From: Nymphalis io
Taxonomy: Eukaryota > Arthropoda > Insecta > Lepidoptera > Nymphalidae
Direction of reading: 5' to 3'
DNA: 64,000 nucleotides
NCBI RefSeq assembly: GCF_905147045.1
Contig: NC_065894.1
Span: 8,035,501 to 8,099,500 of the forward strand
A model generated the notes under the pieces. The model made no database searches, was not told the DNA's origin, and saw only the letters and a program-made list of their open reading frames with translations. Below are positions 47,828-58,959 of this stretch, one piece after another. Numbering within the stretch: the first letter of the stretch is position 1; each line of letters starts with the position of its first letter. The translations under genes were made by a program, and so were the position numbers.

Positions 47828-50065
47828 ATGTATTTTCTGAAATTGAGTTTTTTATTCGTTATACTTTTTACTGGCTATTCTAATGTAAGTCGTTTATGGA
47901 ATCATTATATATATTGCTTTTTGTTTAATAATCCAATTATCAAAAATTTGTCAAAGATTGTCTATAGCAGGGATTATTGTAAAGCCGCCATCGCAGTCTT
48001 TGTACTATACTTTGTATTAATTTTAATATAGAACATGTGTGCAATAAAGTTTTTCTTATTTATTATATAAATTTTTAAATGTTAATTTAATAATAAACAA
48101 CTATTATATATAGGCAATGACTGACAAAGAGCTTAAAGAAAAATTCACAACTATATTAATGTCCTGCATTAAAGATCATCCTGTTGATATGTCAGAAGCG
48201 CTTAAACTGCAACACCTTATAGTTCCTACTAATCGGGAAGTCAAGTGTCTTCTGGCGTGTGGATACAAGAAATTAGGATCTGTGAGTAACTTACATTTCT
48301 AATATATCAATAGGAAAGCGAAAACCGTTCAGTCTCTGGTTATTATCTGCTTGTTACCCGTTTTTTTTGGTAGCTTGGCTTGGTAGCTGTTGAGGAGTTT
48401 CACATGTTATCAATAAAAAAAACTTGGAAATTCGAAAAGAAAAGTGTTCGAAATATGAATATAATAGGAATAATTTATATTATTATACACTTATGTTTTT
48501 CTTAAATTTTCAATAATGATTATGTCGAATTACGACCACTGGGCGAACATTCGTTTCAATTCAGTCGGATTATATAAAATAAAACCTATGTTAAGGTCTT
48601 ATTATTTCTTATATGACGTATTTATGTTTTTAATCTGTGCTATTTCAGATGAATAGCGACGGTATGTACGATATCGAAAAAGGCTACAAACTTGCTGAAA
48701 TGGTAAAAAGCGGAAAGGCAGATGATAATAAAAGATTTGAAAATGCGAAAAAATTGGTTGATATATGCAGCAAAGGTAGATAATACATCCCTTAATGTTA
48801 AAACATAAACATAATATACTTTACTTTTTTTAATATGCTTTTAAAGTTACTTAATTAGCTGCAGCACCACCCAGTTACGAGTTACAAAAAAGTCGATAGT
48901 ATGTTAATCTGTACTATGAAAATTTTTCCCATAAAAATACATATATTATATAAATACATATATTAAATAATACATGAGAGAACTATTTTGTATACATATA
49001 TTGTATACATATATATATATTTAAAGCGGATTTTGGTTTAGGTTTGGCAGTATTATTCGTTTACTGGTTCAAGGTGTGAACTCTGTCGATAGGTCGGGAA
49101 AAATAATTGAAAAAAAAACAAAACCAAAATATCTTAACAGATATATATAATATAATGTTTCTTGGTATGTTTATCCTCTATGCGTTTATCCTCTTACACC
49201 ATTCATCTTGTAAATTTTTCTTTCTTTATTAAACGTTATATAAGCCCTGCAGTGCTATTCTGTAATTCATTAAGCTTCATTAATCACGAGTGAAATGTTG
49301 ACAACCGACTTATATGGTATACGATTTTGATGCGTGTATTCTTGAAATGTTATAATTATTATAATCAATATCTCATATCGCTTTCTGTTATGTTTCGAGT
49401 TTGTACTTACTCAAACCCCAACTGATAATATAAAATTCATTGAATATATTTAGTAAACTAGTGGTTTACAAATGTGAACAGAATTAATAAGAATTTTGTT
49501 TTTAGTCAACGACGAAACTGTTAGTGACGGCAAAGAGGGATGTGATCGAGCTGCTCTTATTTTCAAATGTTCGATAGATAATGCTGTTGCGGTAAGTTAT
49601 ATGTACTCGTTTTTTTTTCCTCGATAGGGTTTTCCAAGGCCGTCTGAATGCGTTTCATCCACTAAACAATTATTATTCTTCTAAACTGTAATAGTTTGTA
49701 TTGCTGTGTTCCGTTTAGGTGCAGGACCAACGACTTTACGTGCTTTTCGAGACACGGAAAATAAGATTAAACCTTCAAAATCGAATTCTGATAGCCGTAG
49801 TCAGTTTAAGTAAAAAAATAACTAAAATGAAAGACATTTGGGCAAATTAGATCCAAATCTATATATTGTTATTACATACATAGTCTGGTCTTTAAGAAAT
49901 AACATATTATACTAGATATATGAAAATTATTAAAATTAATTATTAGGATTAACACAAAATATTTTTAAATACCTACTTATTTAAATTATCTATAACAGTC
50001 ATATTTATTGATAAAATTATATATATTTTTTAATTTGGTTTCAGTTGGGATTCAGATTAGATTAA
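47828..50065 (+). CDS. Classic odorant-binding protein (OBP-5)
   Basis: Five exons: 47828-47884 (signal peptide, MYFLKLSFLFVILFTG), 48114-48281, 48649-48775, 49506-49591 and 50045-50065. They join to 152 residues. Cysteines at 37, 64, 68, 115, 130 and 139 fit the classic OBP spacing. Mature protein begins AMTDKELKEKF. The third exon is longer (127 nt) than in its sisters (115-118), adding about three residues between C3 and C4. The segment with DGKEGCDRAALIFKC is near-identical to OBP-4, pointing to a tandem pair, 458 bp apart. The last exon codes LGFRLD. AATAAA at 50139-50144. Function by family: secreted carrier of small hydrophobic ligands. Confidence 0.9.
49718..49800 (-). repeat. SINE-like family D, core fragment
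   Basis: 'gaccaacgactttacgtgct' and 'cgagacacggaaa' match the core of the 29655-30004 copy in the same orientation. It lies in intron 4 of OBP-5. Confidence 0.5.
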
Positions 50066-50245
50066 ATTCAAAACGTACATTGTATGATGAGAAACACAGA
50101 TACAATATTCAAGATTATGGTTTTAAGCACTTGTGTTCAATAAAAATGAAATAAGTATAATGATTTTGTATTTTTATTTATTAATTTAATCTTCCTAATA
50201 AAAACCTCTTGTATCTTGTACAATACAATGTAATTATTATATAGC

Positions 50246-50552
50246 AGAGATGGCCTAGTGGTTAGAACGCTTGAATCTTAACCGATGATCGTGGGTTCAA
50301 ACCCGGGCGAGCACCACTGAATTTTCATGTGCTTAATTTGTGCTTATAATTAATTACTCTCGTGCCTGACGGTAAAGGAAACATCGTGAGGAAACCGGCA
50401 TGTGTCTAATTTCATTGAAATTCTGCACATGTGTATTCTATCAACCCGCATTGGAGCAGCGTGGTGGAATAAGCTCCAAACCTTCTCCTCAAAAGTGAGA
50501 GGAGGCCTTAGCCCAGCTGTGGGACATTAACAGGCGCTTACTGTACTGTACA
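50246..50552 (+). repeat. SINE-like family A, full-length copy
   Basis: Head 'gatggcctagtggttagaac' with 'gggttcaaacccgggc' (good A- and B-box-like segments), body 'ttttcatgtgcttaatttgt', tail 'ccttagcccagctgtgggac' and end 'ttactgtactgta'. It is the cleanest tRNA-like head in the window. Confidence 0.9.
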
Positions 50553-50715
50553 TTTCGAACTAAGCTACGCATGTTATGTCATGCCACTTGGTGTCCCGTG
50601 TTAGGTTTTCGCTGAAATAGATTTTGATCAAAGGCCCGAAAGAAAGAAAACACGCGTGTTTCAAGAAGTACCAGATACCTGGGTACCTGGTACTACTCCA
50701 GGTACTCGGGTAAAA

Positions 50716-50768
50716 ACCCAGCCCTTAGCCCAGCAGTGAGACATTGACAGGCTGTTACTGTACTGTAT
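50716..50768 (+). repeat. Second family A tail
   Basis: 'cccttagcccagcagtgaga' to 'aggctgttactgtactgta' repeats the 3' end of the neighbouring family A copy after about 165 bases of unrelated sequence. Confidence 0.75.
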
Positions 50769-51391
50769 TATATTATAAGTTTTTTTAATCGATTTAATAC
50801 TTTATTTATTTTTTATATTAGTAAGTTATAATTTATAGTCCAAATCTCAGGTCAAATTACAGTTCATTGAAATATAATATTCTGATTCGATCAGATATAT
50901 CATATTTTGCACTATGTAGCAGATGGTCGGAAACTACAAACCGTGATTATCTAAATAAAATTAAGAAAAATAAGAACCTCCAGATGACAAGTATCTTAAT
51001 TCCAATTCCATTACGTCTATTATGAAAATCAGCAGTGTTCCGTAGTATTGTATCCTGTTTGATTACAGAAGTTTTGATCATAATAATTGTGATAAAGTTT
51101 TAAATTCAGGTGTTAACATTTGAGTATAATTCAAAAAGGATTCGCCAGACATTCGGGTATCACATAGAATATTAATCTCTTTCTCGTTGGAGTAAGTAAC
51201 TTTGCAGTCACCTTCTCTTTTGCTTACGTTGCGCTAAACTACCCGAAAAAAATATGTATGTAAGCACTAATCGCCACAATCTTTTCGGGCGATATTTCTA
51301 TGAGCTATAGACGATATAGACTATTGTGGCCAGCAAAATGTTTTCGGCATATTCCACAACATGTCGTTATATTGCATGATGGTAATATCCT
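50769..51391. other. Intergenic DNA downstream of OBP-5
   Basis: AT-rich, no gene recognised. Confidence 0.4.
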
Positions 51392-51592
51392 ACGATCCTA
51401 TCCCACTAATATCATAAATGTTTATATGCATGGATGCATGTTACACTACCACGCATAAATGGTTGGACGGATTTAGATGACATTTGGAATAGACATGGTT
51501 CATATCCTGACTTAACACATATGCTTATTAACACGTGTTCTGGTCTTCCCTCAATCATAGTTGGGCAAAGCCGTGGGCGAAAACCACTTTAT
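51392..51592. mobile_element. Helitron-like short repeat (fragment)
   Basis: It starts near 'cccactaatatcataaatg', continues 'cggatttagatgacatttgg' and ends 'gggcaaagccgtgggcgaaa'. This order is typical of the non-autonomous Helitron-type repeats common in Lepidoptera. The 3' CTAG/hairpin end was not confirmed. Confidence 0.45.
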
Positions 51593-52556
51593 ATACAAAT
51601 ATTAAGATGAGCTTATTTTTTATGATCTCGAAAGATCATATTTCAAATATAAAAAACAAATACTTGCGAAATTTTTTTTAAGATATCTGCAAAAATGATT
51701 TTTTTACAAATTTTTAAAGTTACGAGTTCTTAAATTCTTTTCTAGAGCGACCGATCAACGCCTGACGTCACATCACCCAACGTCGCTCGCTCGCCCATAC
51801 AATTTCGCCTAAATTTTCGCCAACAAAAACGAATAGATGTCGTGATGAGCATTTTAATATGAGTACCTTAATAGAGAAACTTGTCGTATTTATAAGTTTT
51901 TAGTTTTAGGATCAAACATTTAATTTTTACAGGCTAGTTATAGGTATTCGTTTCATATAAACATAATTCAGAATTTCAGAATGTTCGTAATAACGGCCTT
52001 GATACGTTGAAAACCGATAGAGTTGTTCTAAGAGTTTGTATCGATGAAAAATGCATTTCAATTGTAATCTTAGGTTTATTGTTAATCTTAAAGATGATTT
52101 TTTAACAACGCCGTATCGGCAATGCTATAAGTTGAAAAAATCATTAATGACTGTGACCTATTGAAATTGAATTTTACCATATTATGTTTCTTTGAAAGTC
52201 AAATACGTCGTCTAATATACTACATATGATACAAATGTCATTCAAATAGGCTAAAGGGGACTTTTGAATCGCCATGTTATAGTATATAATTCAACGTAAA
52301 GCTGCCACCTACTCTGCTTCTTCTGTATTTTAATGACATGTGCAAATTAGTATCATTCAATGTTGGCAGATGACAGCACCGTAGACGCCTTATATACCGG
52401 CCGCGCTAATATTTGTCGGGAACACGTCGATGAGGATAAACTTGTGTCTGAAATAACAAGTTTTTAGTAACTAAAGCCTAAGATTAGGGCCAACCAAACT
52501 TTTTTTTTCTCGCAATGGAAAGCTTCAGAAAGGTACCCGGGTGGAATCCCCCATTA

Positions 52557-52850
52557 TTACTGGCGGTAGAGCTTTGTGCAAGCTCGTCTGGGTAGGTACC
52601 ACCCACTCATCAGATATTCTACCGCAAAACAGCAGTAATTGTTATTGTTGTGTTCCGGTTTAAAGGGTGAGTGAGCCAGTGTAATTACAGGCACAAGGGA
52701 CATAAAATCTTAGTTCCCAAGATTGGTGGCGCATTGGCTATGAAAGCGATGGTTGACATTTCTTACAATGCCAATGTCTAAGGGCGTTTGGTGACCACTT
52801 ACCATCAGGTGGCCCATATACTCGTCCGCCTTCCTATTCTATAAAAAAAA
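52557..52850 (-). repeat. SINE-like family B, full-length copy
   Basis: It is nearly the same sequence as 26879-27166: 'ggtaggtaccacccactcat', 'ggtgagtgagccagtgtaat' and 'ttggtgaccacttaccatca', ending in 'ctattctataaaaaaa'. Confidence 0.9.
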
Positions 52851-54080
52851 CCGGGTTATGTGGGATTCTTACCCACTAAAACCGCTGCGATGGCTGTCCT
52901 CAGCATGGATCGGAGAGGCTGCGGGATCGTGTTGATATAACGCATCCGCGGTCGTTGTGTAAAAGGGGGCACCCCTTACATAGTATGTTTGCATCCTTCA
53001 AATTCATCGAGATTGTCAATTTTATTTGCACTTTCATTAGAGGAAAATTTACAATAATATGCCGTGGCTCTATATCGTAACTATCGCACCCCGAACTGTG
53101 CACGTAAAATTAAAATGTAAGAAATGTATATTATATTCTATATCGATTTTATCTTCTATCGAAAGCGGAAAGCACTAGTATCTACATGAAGAATACGGAC
53201 TTATTGCCGATCACAGTTATGATCAACTTCATTATCAAAATATTAAAATAAACAATAATAATAAGCTCACTAATATATTTCGAGTGATTTGTGAAAGTAT
53301 CCGCAATCATAAGACCGACTTTCGGTAGATTAATTTACATCAATCTACGTGAAAATACTGCTTAAGAGCAGTATTTTCAAATAAGTTTTAGCATAAAATA
53401 ATATGTTAATAATCGTTCTAATATTATTGTAAGTAAAAGAACATATATGGGGCGTCAAATCACAAAGAGGGATGAAATAAATACGAAATTATCAACGAAC
53501 CGGCGATATGACATCACAGTCAAAACTCAGACGGAGCAAGAATTATACGAGAGCGCCCAAATTAATTTGCTTATAAAAAAAAGTTTAAATGGTATAATAA
53601 TAATTTTTTTACACGTTATTATAATCGTGTAAAGATATATTATAATATTTTTTTTTAATTTACATCTTCCTAATTGTATTTTTTATCATGGGAAATAAAG
53701 CGACATCTATTAGCGATACTAAGAATTACTAAGAGCTAATAAAGTCGTAACTATGCTTGATGTTGTAGTTTGCATAAAATATACAAGATGACGCTAATTG
53801 TAAAAATACACAGAGTTAAACAATTTTGATTTTTAACTATTATTATTATATAGCTAACTAAAAAATAAAATATCTTCCAATACATACAGTATATACTGCA
53901 TACACGTTATATACTGGGGTAAAGTAGACATAATGCAGTAGTTAAATTATTATAAAAATATATTCGCATTAATCTCCAAACATTTTTAAATTCAACCATA
54001 ATAACAAAATTAAAAAATACATATGCCTTGACAACTTCAGACGAAATAACTACACTATGACATTTTGTATATCCACTAAC
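52851..54080. other. Intergenic DNA with one orphan open frame
   Basis: Mostly AT-rich. A 61-codon plus frame at 53447-53632 begins MGRQITKRDEI and includes QTEQELYESAQINLL. Its coding-like first 45 codons are followed by GGTATAA, which could be a donor. I do not recognise it and there is no visible partner exon. Confidence 0.3.
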
Positions 54081-54089
54081 ACATAAACC

Positions 54090-54525
54090 TACAATCTTAA
54101 TGCATGATTCACACATTCATCGAACCAGGTTTTTCTACAGCTACACCCCTGCGCTGCGCGAGAGCATACACAGTTACACACACAGAGAAAGGTCAATAGG
54201 CAACCAACTTCATTCAAAGTAGCGCCTGTTGATCCGTCGGCTCGTGTGTTAGTTCTAACTTCACTCAAGCAACACCGTCTTCGGTCATTGATGACGTTTT
54301 GTGCAAACATTTGACCGTTTACAGTTTTGTTTTGTCAATATCTCGCGTGTAACTGTGTCTGTTGCATTCGAACATGTGTAGTGCGTTTACGTGATGTTAT
54401 TTATTGATTCTCTTGGTTGTAAAAAATGTTTATGAGTGTAAATGTGTGTTTTTAAGTTGTTCGTTGGTTATGTTATTGGATATTGATTTTTATTTGAGAT
54501 TTGCCTAGACACCGTGATCTACCGG
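54090..54525 (+). other. Less AT-rich block, possible untranslated first exon
   Basis: This block has many CpG and TGTG-rich stretches and ends 'gatctaccg' before GTAAGAAA, a good plus-strand donor. It could be a 5' untranslated exon of a plus-strand transcript, but no matching coding exon was found to the right. A 73-codon minus frame (54310-54089) has no recognised domain. Confidence 0.25.
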
Positions 54526-54647
54526 TAAGAAAATAACACGTTGCTTATGAATAATTAACATATATTTTTAAATTAATAACCTAATTTGGTAAAAGAAATT
54601 AAAAAATAAATATTTAATTTAATTATTGTATTTCAAGTAGTACGTAA

Positions 54648-57600
54648 TTAAACATTCTGCATCGGAACACGTACAAGATTCATATCATTCGATTCATTGC
54701 TTATTGGAGCATTAAATTCGAAATCTCTAAAGGATTGAATGGGATGTTTATTCATCGACGGCCGTTTTGATTTTATTTCCTTATTTTTCAAGGTTTTTCT
54801 TTGAAAATGGATTCTATTTAGACTTTTGTCATTAACTTTCGTTGCATGGTTTGGAATATCTTCGATATGTGGTTTCCATATTTTATAGTCCACGTCTAAA
54901 TCTGGACCGGTAATTTCTTCGGTTTCTCTTCTCTTTCGTTTGCCGGAAGCAACGCCGAGTTGCAAAAGAATTGGATTGCTAACTAAAGCGGCAGCGGCTC
55001 CAAGAAGTGCAATTCCTGCAATCGGCCATAATACCGCTTTGGCCGCCAATGCCTGAAAAAATATAAATTAATATTCATATTGCATTATGGAAATGCAACT
55101 ATGAAAGTTAGAAATATGTTAATTTTTTTTTATAGGATGGTAATACTGCTACTTCTGTTATAGATTTTAAGTTACTTGTTTCCGCCCGTGGTTTTGCCCG
55201 TGTGCGACGGGGGAGGTTCTAGTTATCCTATGTACCTTTCTGTACCTTTGACAAAATGTACGCATAATTTCATGATGATCGGTTGAATAGTTAAGACGTG
55301 AAATCGTAACAAACAAACAAACAAATAAATAAACAAACATAGTGACTTTCGCATATATAGGATATAATACTTACATAAATACCTATAATACAGTCATAAA
55401 ACTACTTTATTAAAATTATAAAATAAATTATACTGGATCGAATCAAGCAATCTCGCCGTTTCCTTATTACACAGGCATGTTTATGTTTAGTAGACATTTA
55501 CTTGGCAATTTAGGTATTAGACTTGAGTTGTAGGCGGTATTTAATTCATTGATAAAATTTATATTTAAAACGAAAATTATACTTATATTAACAGTGTTCG
55601 TGTGAGAACAAGTGTTAAAGATCTTATCTAGAAATCATAATCGTGGTATTTAGTTATGGTTAGTTAGTTATCACGTAAATTAAATTTTGTTTAATTATTC
55701 CTTTACACGTCATTAATGGCTATTATAGGTATTATAGTTGTATGAAAACTTCAAACTTTAATGTAAGCACATAATATTTTTAATAATGTATTAATTATTA
55801 CTTTAACGTAATAAAAATAATTAAATAGACTCATTCTCGTACTCTTACGTATCAATACGGTTATCAAAGTCTTAAGTTGCCAAGTCCATATTAATAGATA
55901 TCAGACAGGCTGACTAGACTTTTGCTTGATGTCTATATTATCTATAAAATATAACTTTCAAATAAAAAAAAAAATATATCACTGACGTGATTATAGTGTT
56001 TATAATGAGGTCCCGAATAGTGATGTCCGACAGACCCGTGATCTCCATAGTGAAAAGGTTCAATTTGATGATGGTATTCGTTATGAACGTGTGGTACGCT
56101 ATATTCGTATCCGTAACCAATATGTGAGTATTCGTCGTAATCGTGTATGGGATAGCCTGTAAAACAAATTAGCTGTATTATCATTGGTCATGACTATTCA
56201 TTTCAAAACAATCTTATTGTAATACAAACGGAAACACAATGAGAAAATATTAAATACAAATGATTAATTCTAGGTGAAAAACAATGAAATAAATTTAATT
56301 AAAATTGAAATTGTAAATTATTTTATTAATTATTAAAATTCTTTTACCAGGATGATCTCGATTGATTAATCCGCGGCTGTGACTTGAGCCCGCTAGTTTA
56401 TTGTCTGGTATATCCTAAAAAATAAATAAGTTCAAATGACATTATAATTTGAATATATATTAAACTGCCTATATTGCCTGCCTGCAAATACAAATACGAA
56501 TTATTTCCAAAGCGTTTAAAGCTGTGTGAGTTCAGCCCTTATGGAGATTTTTTCCCTAGGAAAATAATTAAATCCAATTACACCGTCGTCCTCAGGCACG
56601 GTCCGATGGGTCGGAGTCGGTGCGTCTGGTCGCTGCCCTCTTTTCACACGGCTCTTAATGTTGAAACTTCTCAATCGAATCAAGACTTGTTCTTTTCCCG
56701 ATTGAAATTTCTCAATCAAAATATATTACTCACAAACAAGGCTAATTATCAAAAGCATATAATTTAAATTAATATATGAAAATATACTTTATTCAAGTTC
56801 ACTCTTACAAACATTTGAATCCATCATCGATTAGATTCTACCGAGAAGAACCAGCAAGAACTCAGTAGTTACTATTTTTCATCAACCATATTCGAAGTTA
56901 ACGAATACTAACTCCAACCTCCTCTAGCATTTCACATTTACTTACCTTCTAAACCATTCTTTAGGTAAAATGAGACCTGCAGGTCTAACATAATGTATTT
57001 TTTTCGTAAACAATAATTATGTAATCTTTAAAACTGAGTTGAGATATTCATGTTAAAAAAATATTTACAAATATAAGTTTTTATTAAGTCAATTCACTGA
57101 ATCGACTATTTAGAGCTTCATTGGTTACGTGGAATCGGATTACGAATCAATTGCTAGATTTGACCCTTACGTACTAACAGGTGAAGTTAACAAAAAGTTT
57201 TAAAAATGTAGTCAAGACCCGTCAAATATTTTCCTCGTATATTACTCGAAAAATATACCGAGAATCGATCTTGTATCTGACTAATAGAAAGGAGACTTTA
57301 CACAGTCTGTAGTAGAAATAAAAATGAAATATGAAATATATGTACATATACAATTATTACTTCTGAAATGGTGATTGTTTATTAGTAGAATTTAAGAGCT
57401 TAAGGATTATTTTGTAGCAAGTGACCTTTGCAAATAGACAAGAGTACATGCACAAATAATATAAGTTATTTCATCCCAGTAATGTAACTGGCTCACTCGC
57501 CATTCATACTAGAATATAACAATACCCATTATTGATTATTATTATTATTGGTGATAGAATAACTGAACTGGCATGTCTGGGAATATATGACCCATTCAGA

Positions 57601-58938
57601 ATGATATGTGATTTATATTAGTAGAATTATAAATTATTGTTGTAATATGTAGTTAATAATAAAACATTTTTTTTTTGGAAATAATATGACTTTTCCCTTT
57701 TCTACATACTCTCTTAATTTTTTCACGACTTTGTAACAATACCCTAAAATTTCTTAAATTTTTCTTTAAACTAAAAATATTACTCACTAAAGGGCCATTT
57801 TGTATGTACTTTAAAGTGGTATTTTTATTTATTTGCTTTTGTTTTTTTATATATTTACAATAAAAGGGTCAGTAACGACGAAATAATGAAATGTTTACGT
57901 GAGTAAACTGCTTAATAAAGGTAACATGTTCACCGTCACGGGAAAAGATCACCAGCTATGTCGTCCTAGTTCCAACGAAAAATAACCCAAGCACTTTTAC
58001 AATATAAAACAATTCATCTAATTACTATGGGAACAATATTTATCATGTAATGGTATTTGTAATAAAAAATAATGTAAATTATATCGGTTAAACTGACTCA
58101 CGTTTCCGTTCCGACAAGTTATCAAGAATGTGGGCCATACTAGTGATATTCTCACCAATAGCAGGAGCCTGTATTTCTACATTTTAATCACAACGTTTCT
58201 TACGTAGTTCGACGTTTTATTTATATATTACCTACATTACGTTTAACTAATACTACATTTAATTCACCTTGTGCTAGTCGCTTTGTGTCCCAATCGAATT
58301 CATTTTCTCTTAATTTACTAAATATTTATTAGGTTACGAAATTGTATACACATCAAGGTGGTAACGATTTTTATAGACCTGTCTGAGTGGTTATAACCAA
58401 GTCATCAATTATTCTATTCACTAGACCATATTGGCTTTTTTGAAGGTGCAGAAAGCAAGTGTAATTGCAGAGACAAATATGACATCTTAGACCTTAGTTG
58501 GCGGCACATTGACAGTGTATGAGAAAAGATGACTTACCATTAGGTGACCCGTTTGCCGTTTTAAAATAAACTATAAAAAAATATCAATTTGAAATTCACC
58601 TGTAAATTAATCGGTCGAAAATAAGATAATTCAGTATATCGTTTCGGATCTTCTTTCTGCAACGTTTTTATATTCGAAGTATTCTGTAATACGATATAGA
58701 AAACAAAAACTCAAATAAATACAGCGTATCGAAACATTAGAATGTTAAACATAATAGCATTCAAACCGTTTCGTATAATACTTACAGTATTATCTTCCTT
58801 CAAAGAAAATTCTCTGATATTCTCGTTGAAATTGGAATTCGTAATAGGATTACATCCTCCAAGGTTCTTTATTGTTAATATAAAAATTCCAAATAAAACA
58901 AATATATTGTATGAAGATCTAAAAGAATGTAACTGCAT
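54648..58938 (-). CDS. Secreted His/Tyr-rich protein of unknown function
   Basis: Exons read leftwards: 58938-58786 (signal peptide, MQLHSFRSSYNIFVLFG), 58683-58600, 58168-58102, 56414-56348, 56156-55987 and 55052-54648. With one of the two 67-nt exons (58168-58102 or 56414-56348) the frame is continuous, giving 292 residues; with both it hits a stop. The 170-nt exon is a His/Tyr/Gly-rich stretch (YGYEYS, HVHNEYHH, GHHYSG, HYKHYNH). The last exon starts ALAAKAVLWPIAGIALLG, then a hydrophobic run with NPILLQLGVASG, then a basic KRKRRE that could be a cleavage site. I recall this C-terminal hydrophobic block from uncharacterised arthropod proteins. No enzymatic motif. The donor after HYNH (GTCAGT at 55986) is weak. 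Confidence 0.7.
55135..55350. mobile_element. Helitron-like or LINE-tail repeat (fragment)
   Basis: 'gtttccgcccgtggttttgc', 'ggttctagttatcctatg', 'atgatcggttgaatagttaa' and 'cgtgaaatcgtaacaaacaa' in this order are a common lepidopteran dispersed repeat. It lies in the last intron of the His/Tyr-rich gene. Confidence 0.5.
56516..56719 (-). other. Orphan open frame in an intron of the His/Tyr-rich gene
   Basis: A less AT-rich block with a 67-codon minus frame (RPDAPTPTHRTVPEDDG, GFNYFPREK). The plus strand is open as well. No family recognised, no clear splice sites. It may be a repeat fragment or an unrecognised exon. Confidence 0.25.
57476..57600 (+). repeat. SINE-like family B, degraded fragment
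   Basis: 'gtaactggctcactcgccat', 'aatataacaatacc' and 'gatagaata' keep family B order. Confidence 0.4.
58432..58570 (-). repeat. SINE-like family B, degraded fragment
   Basis: 'gtgtaattgcagagacaaat', 'cttagttggcggcacattg' and 'gacttaccattaggtgaccc' follow minus-strand family B. It lies in intron 2 of the His/Tyr-rich gene. Confidence 0.6.
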
Positions 58939-58959
58939 AATGTAAACACTTTCAAATGA

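Noticed and set aside
50246..50320. Functional tRNA gene at the family A head
   Set aside because: A- and B-box-like segments are present, but they continue into the SINE body and no complete cloverleaf with an acceptor stem is evident.
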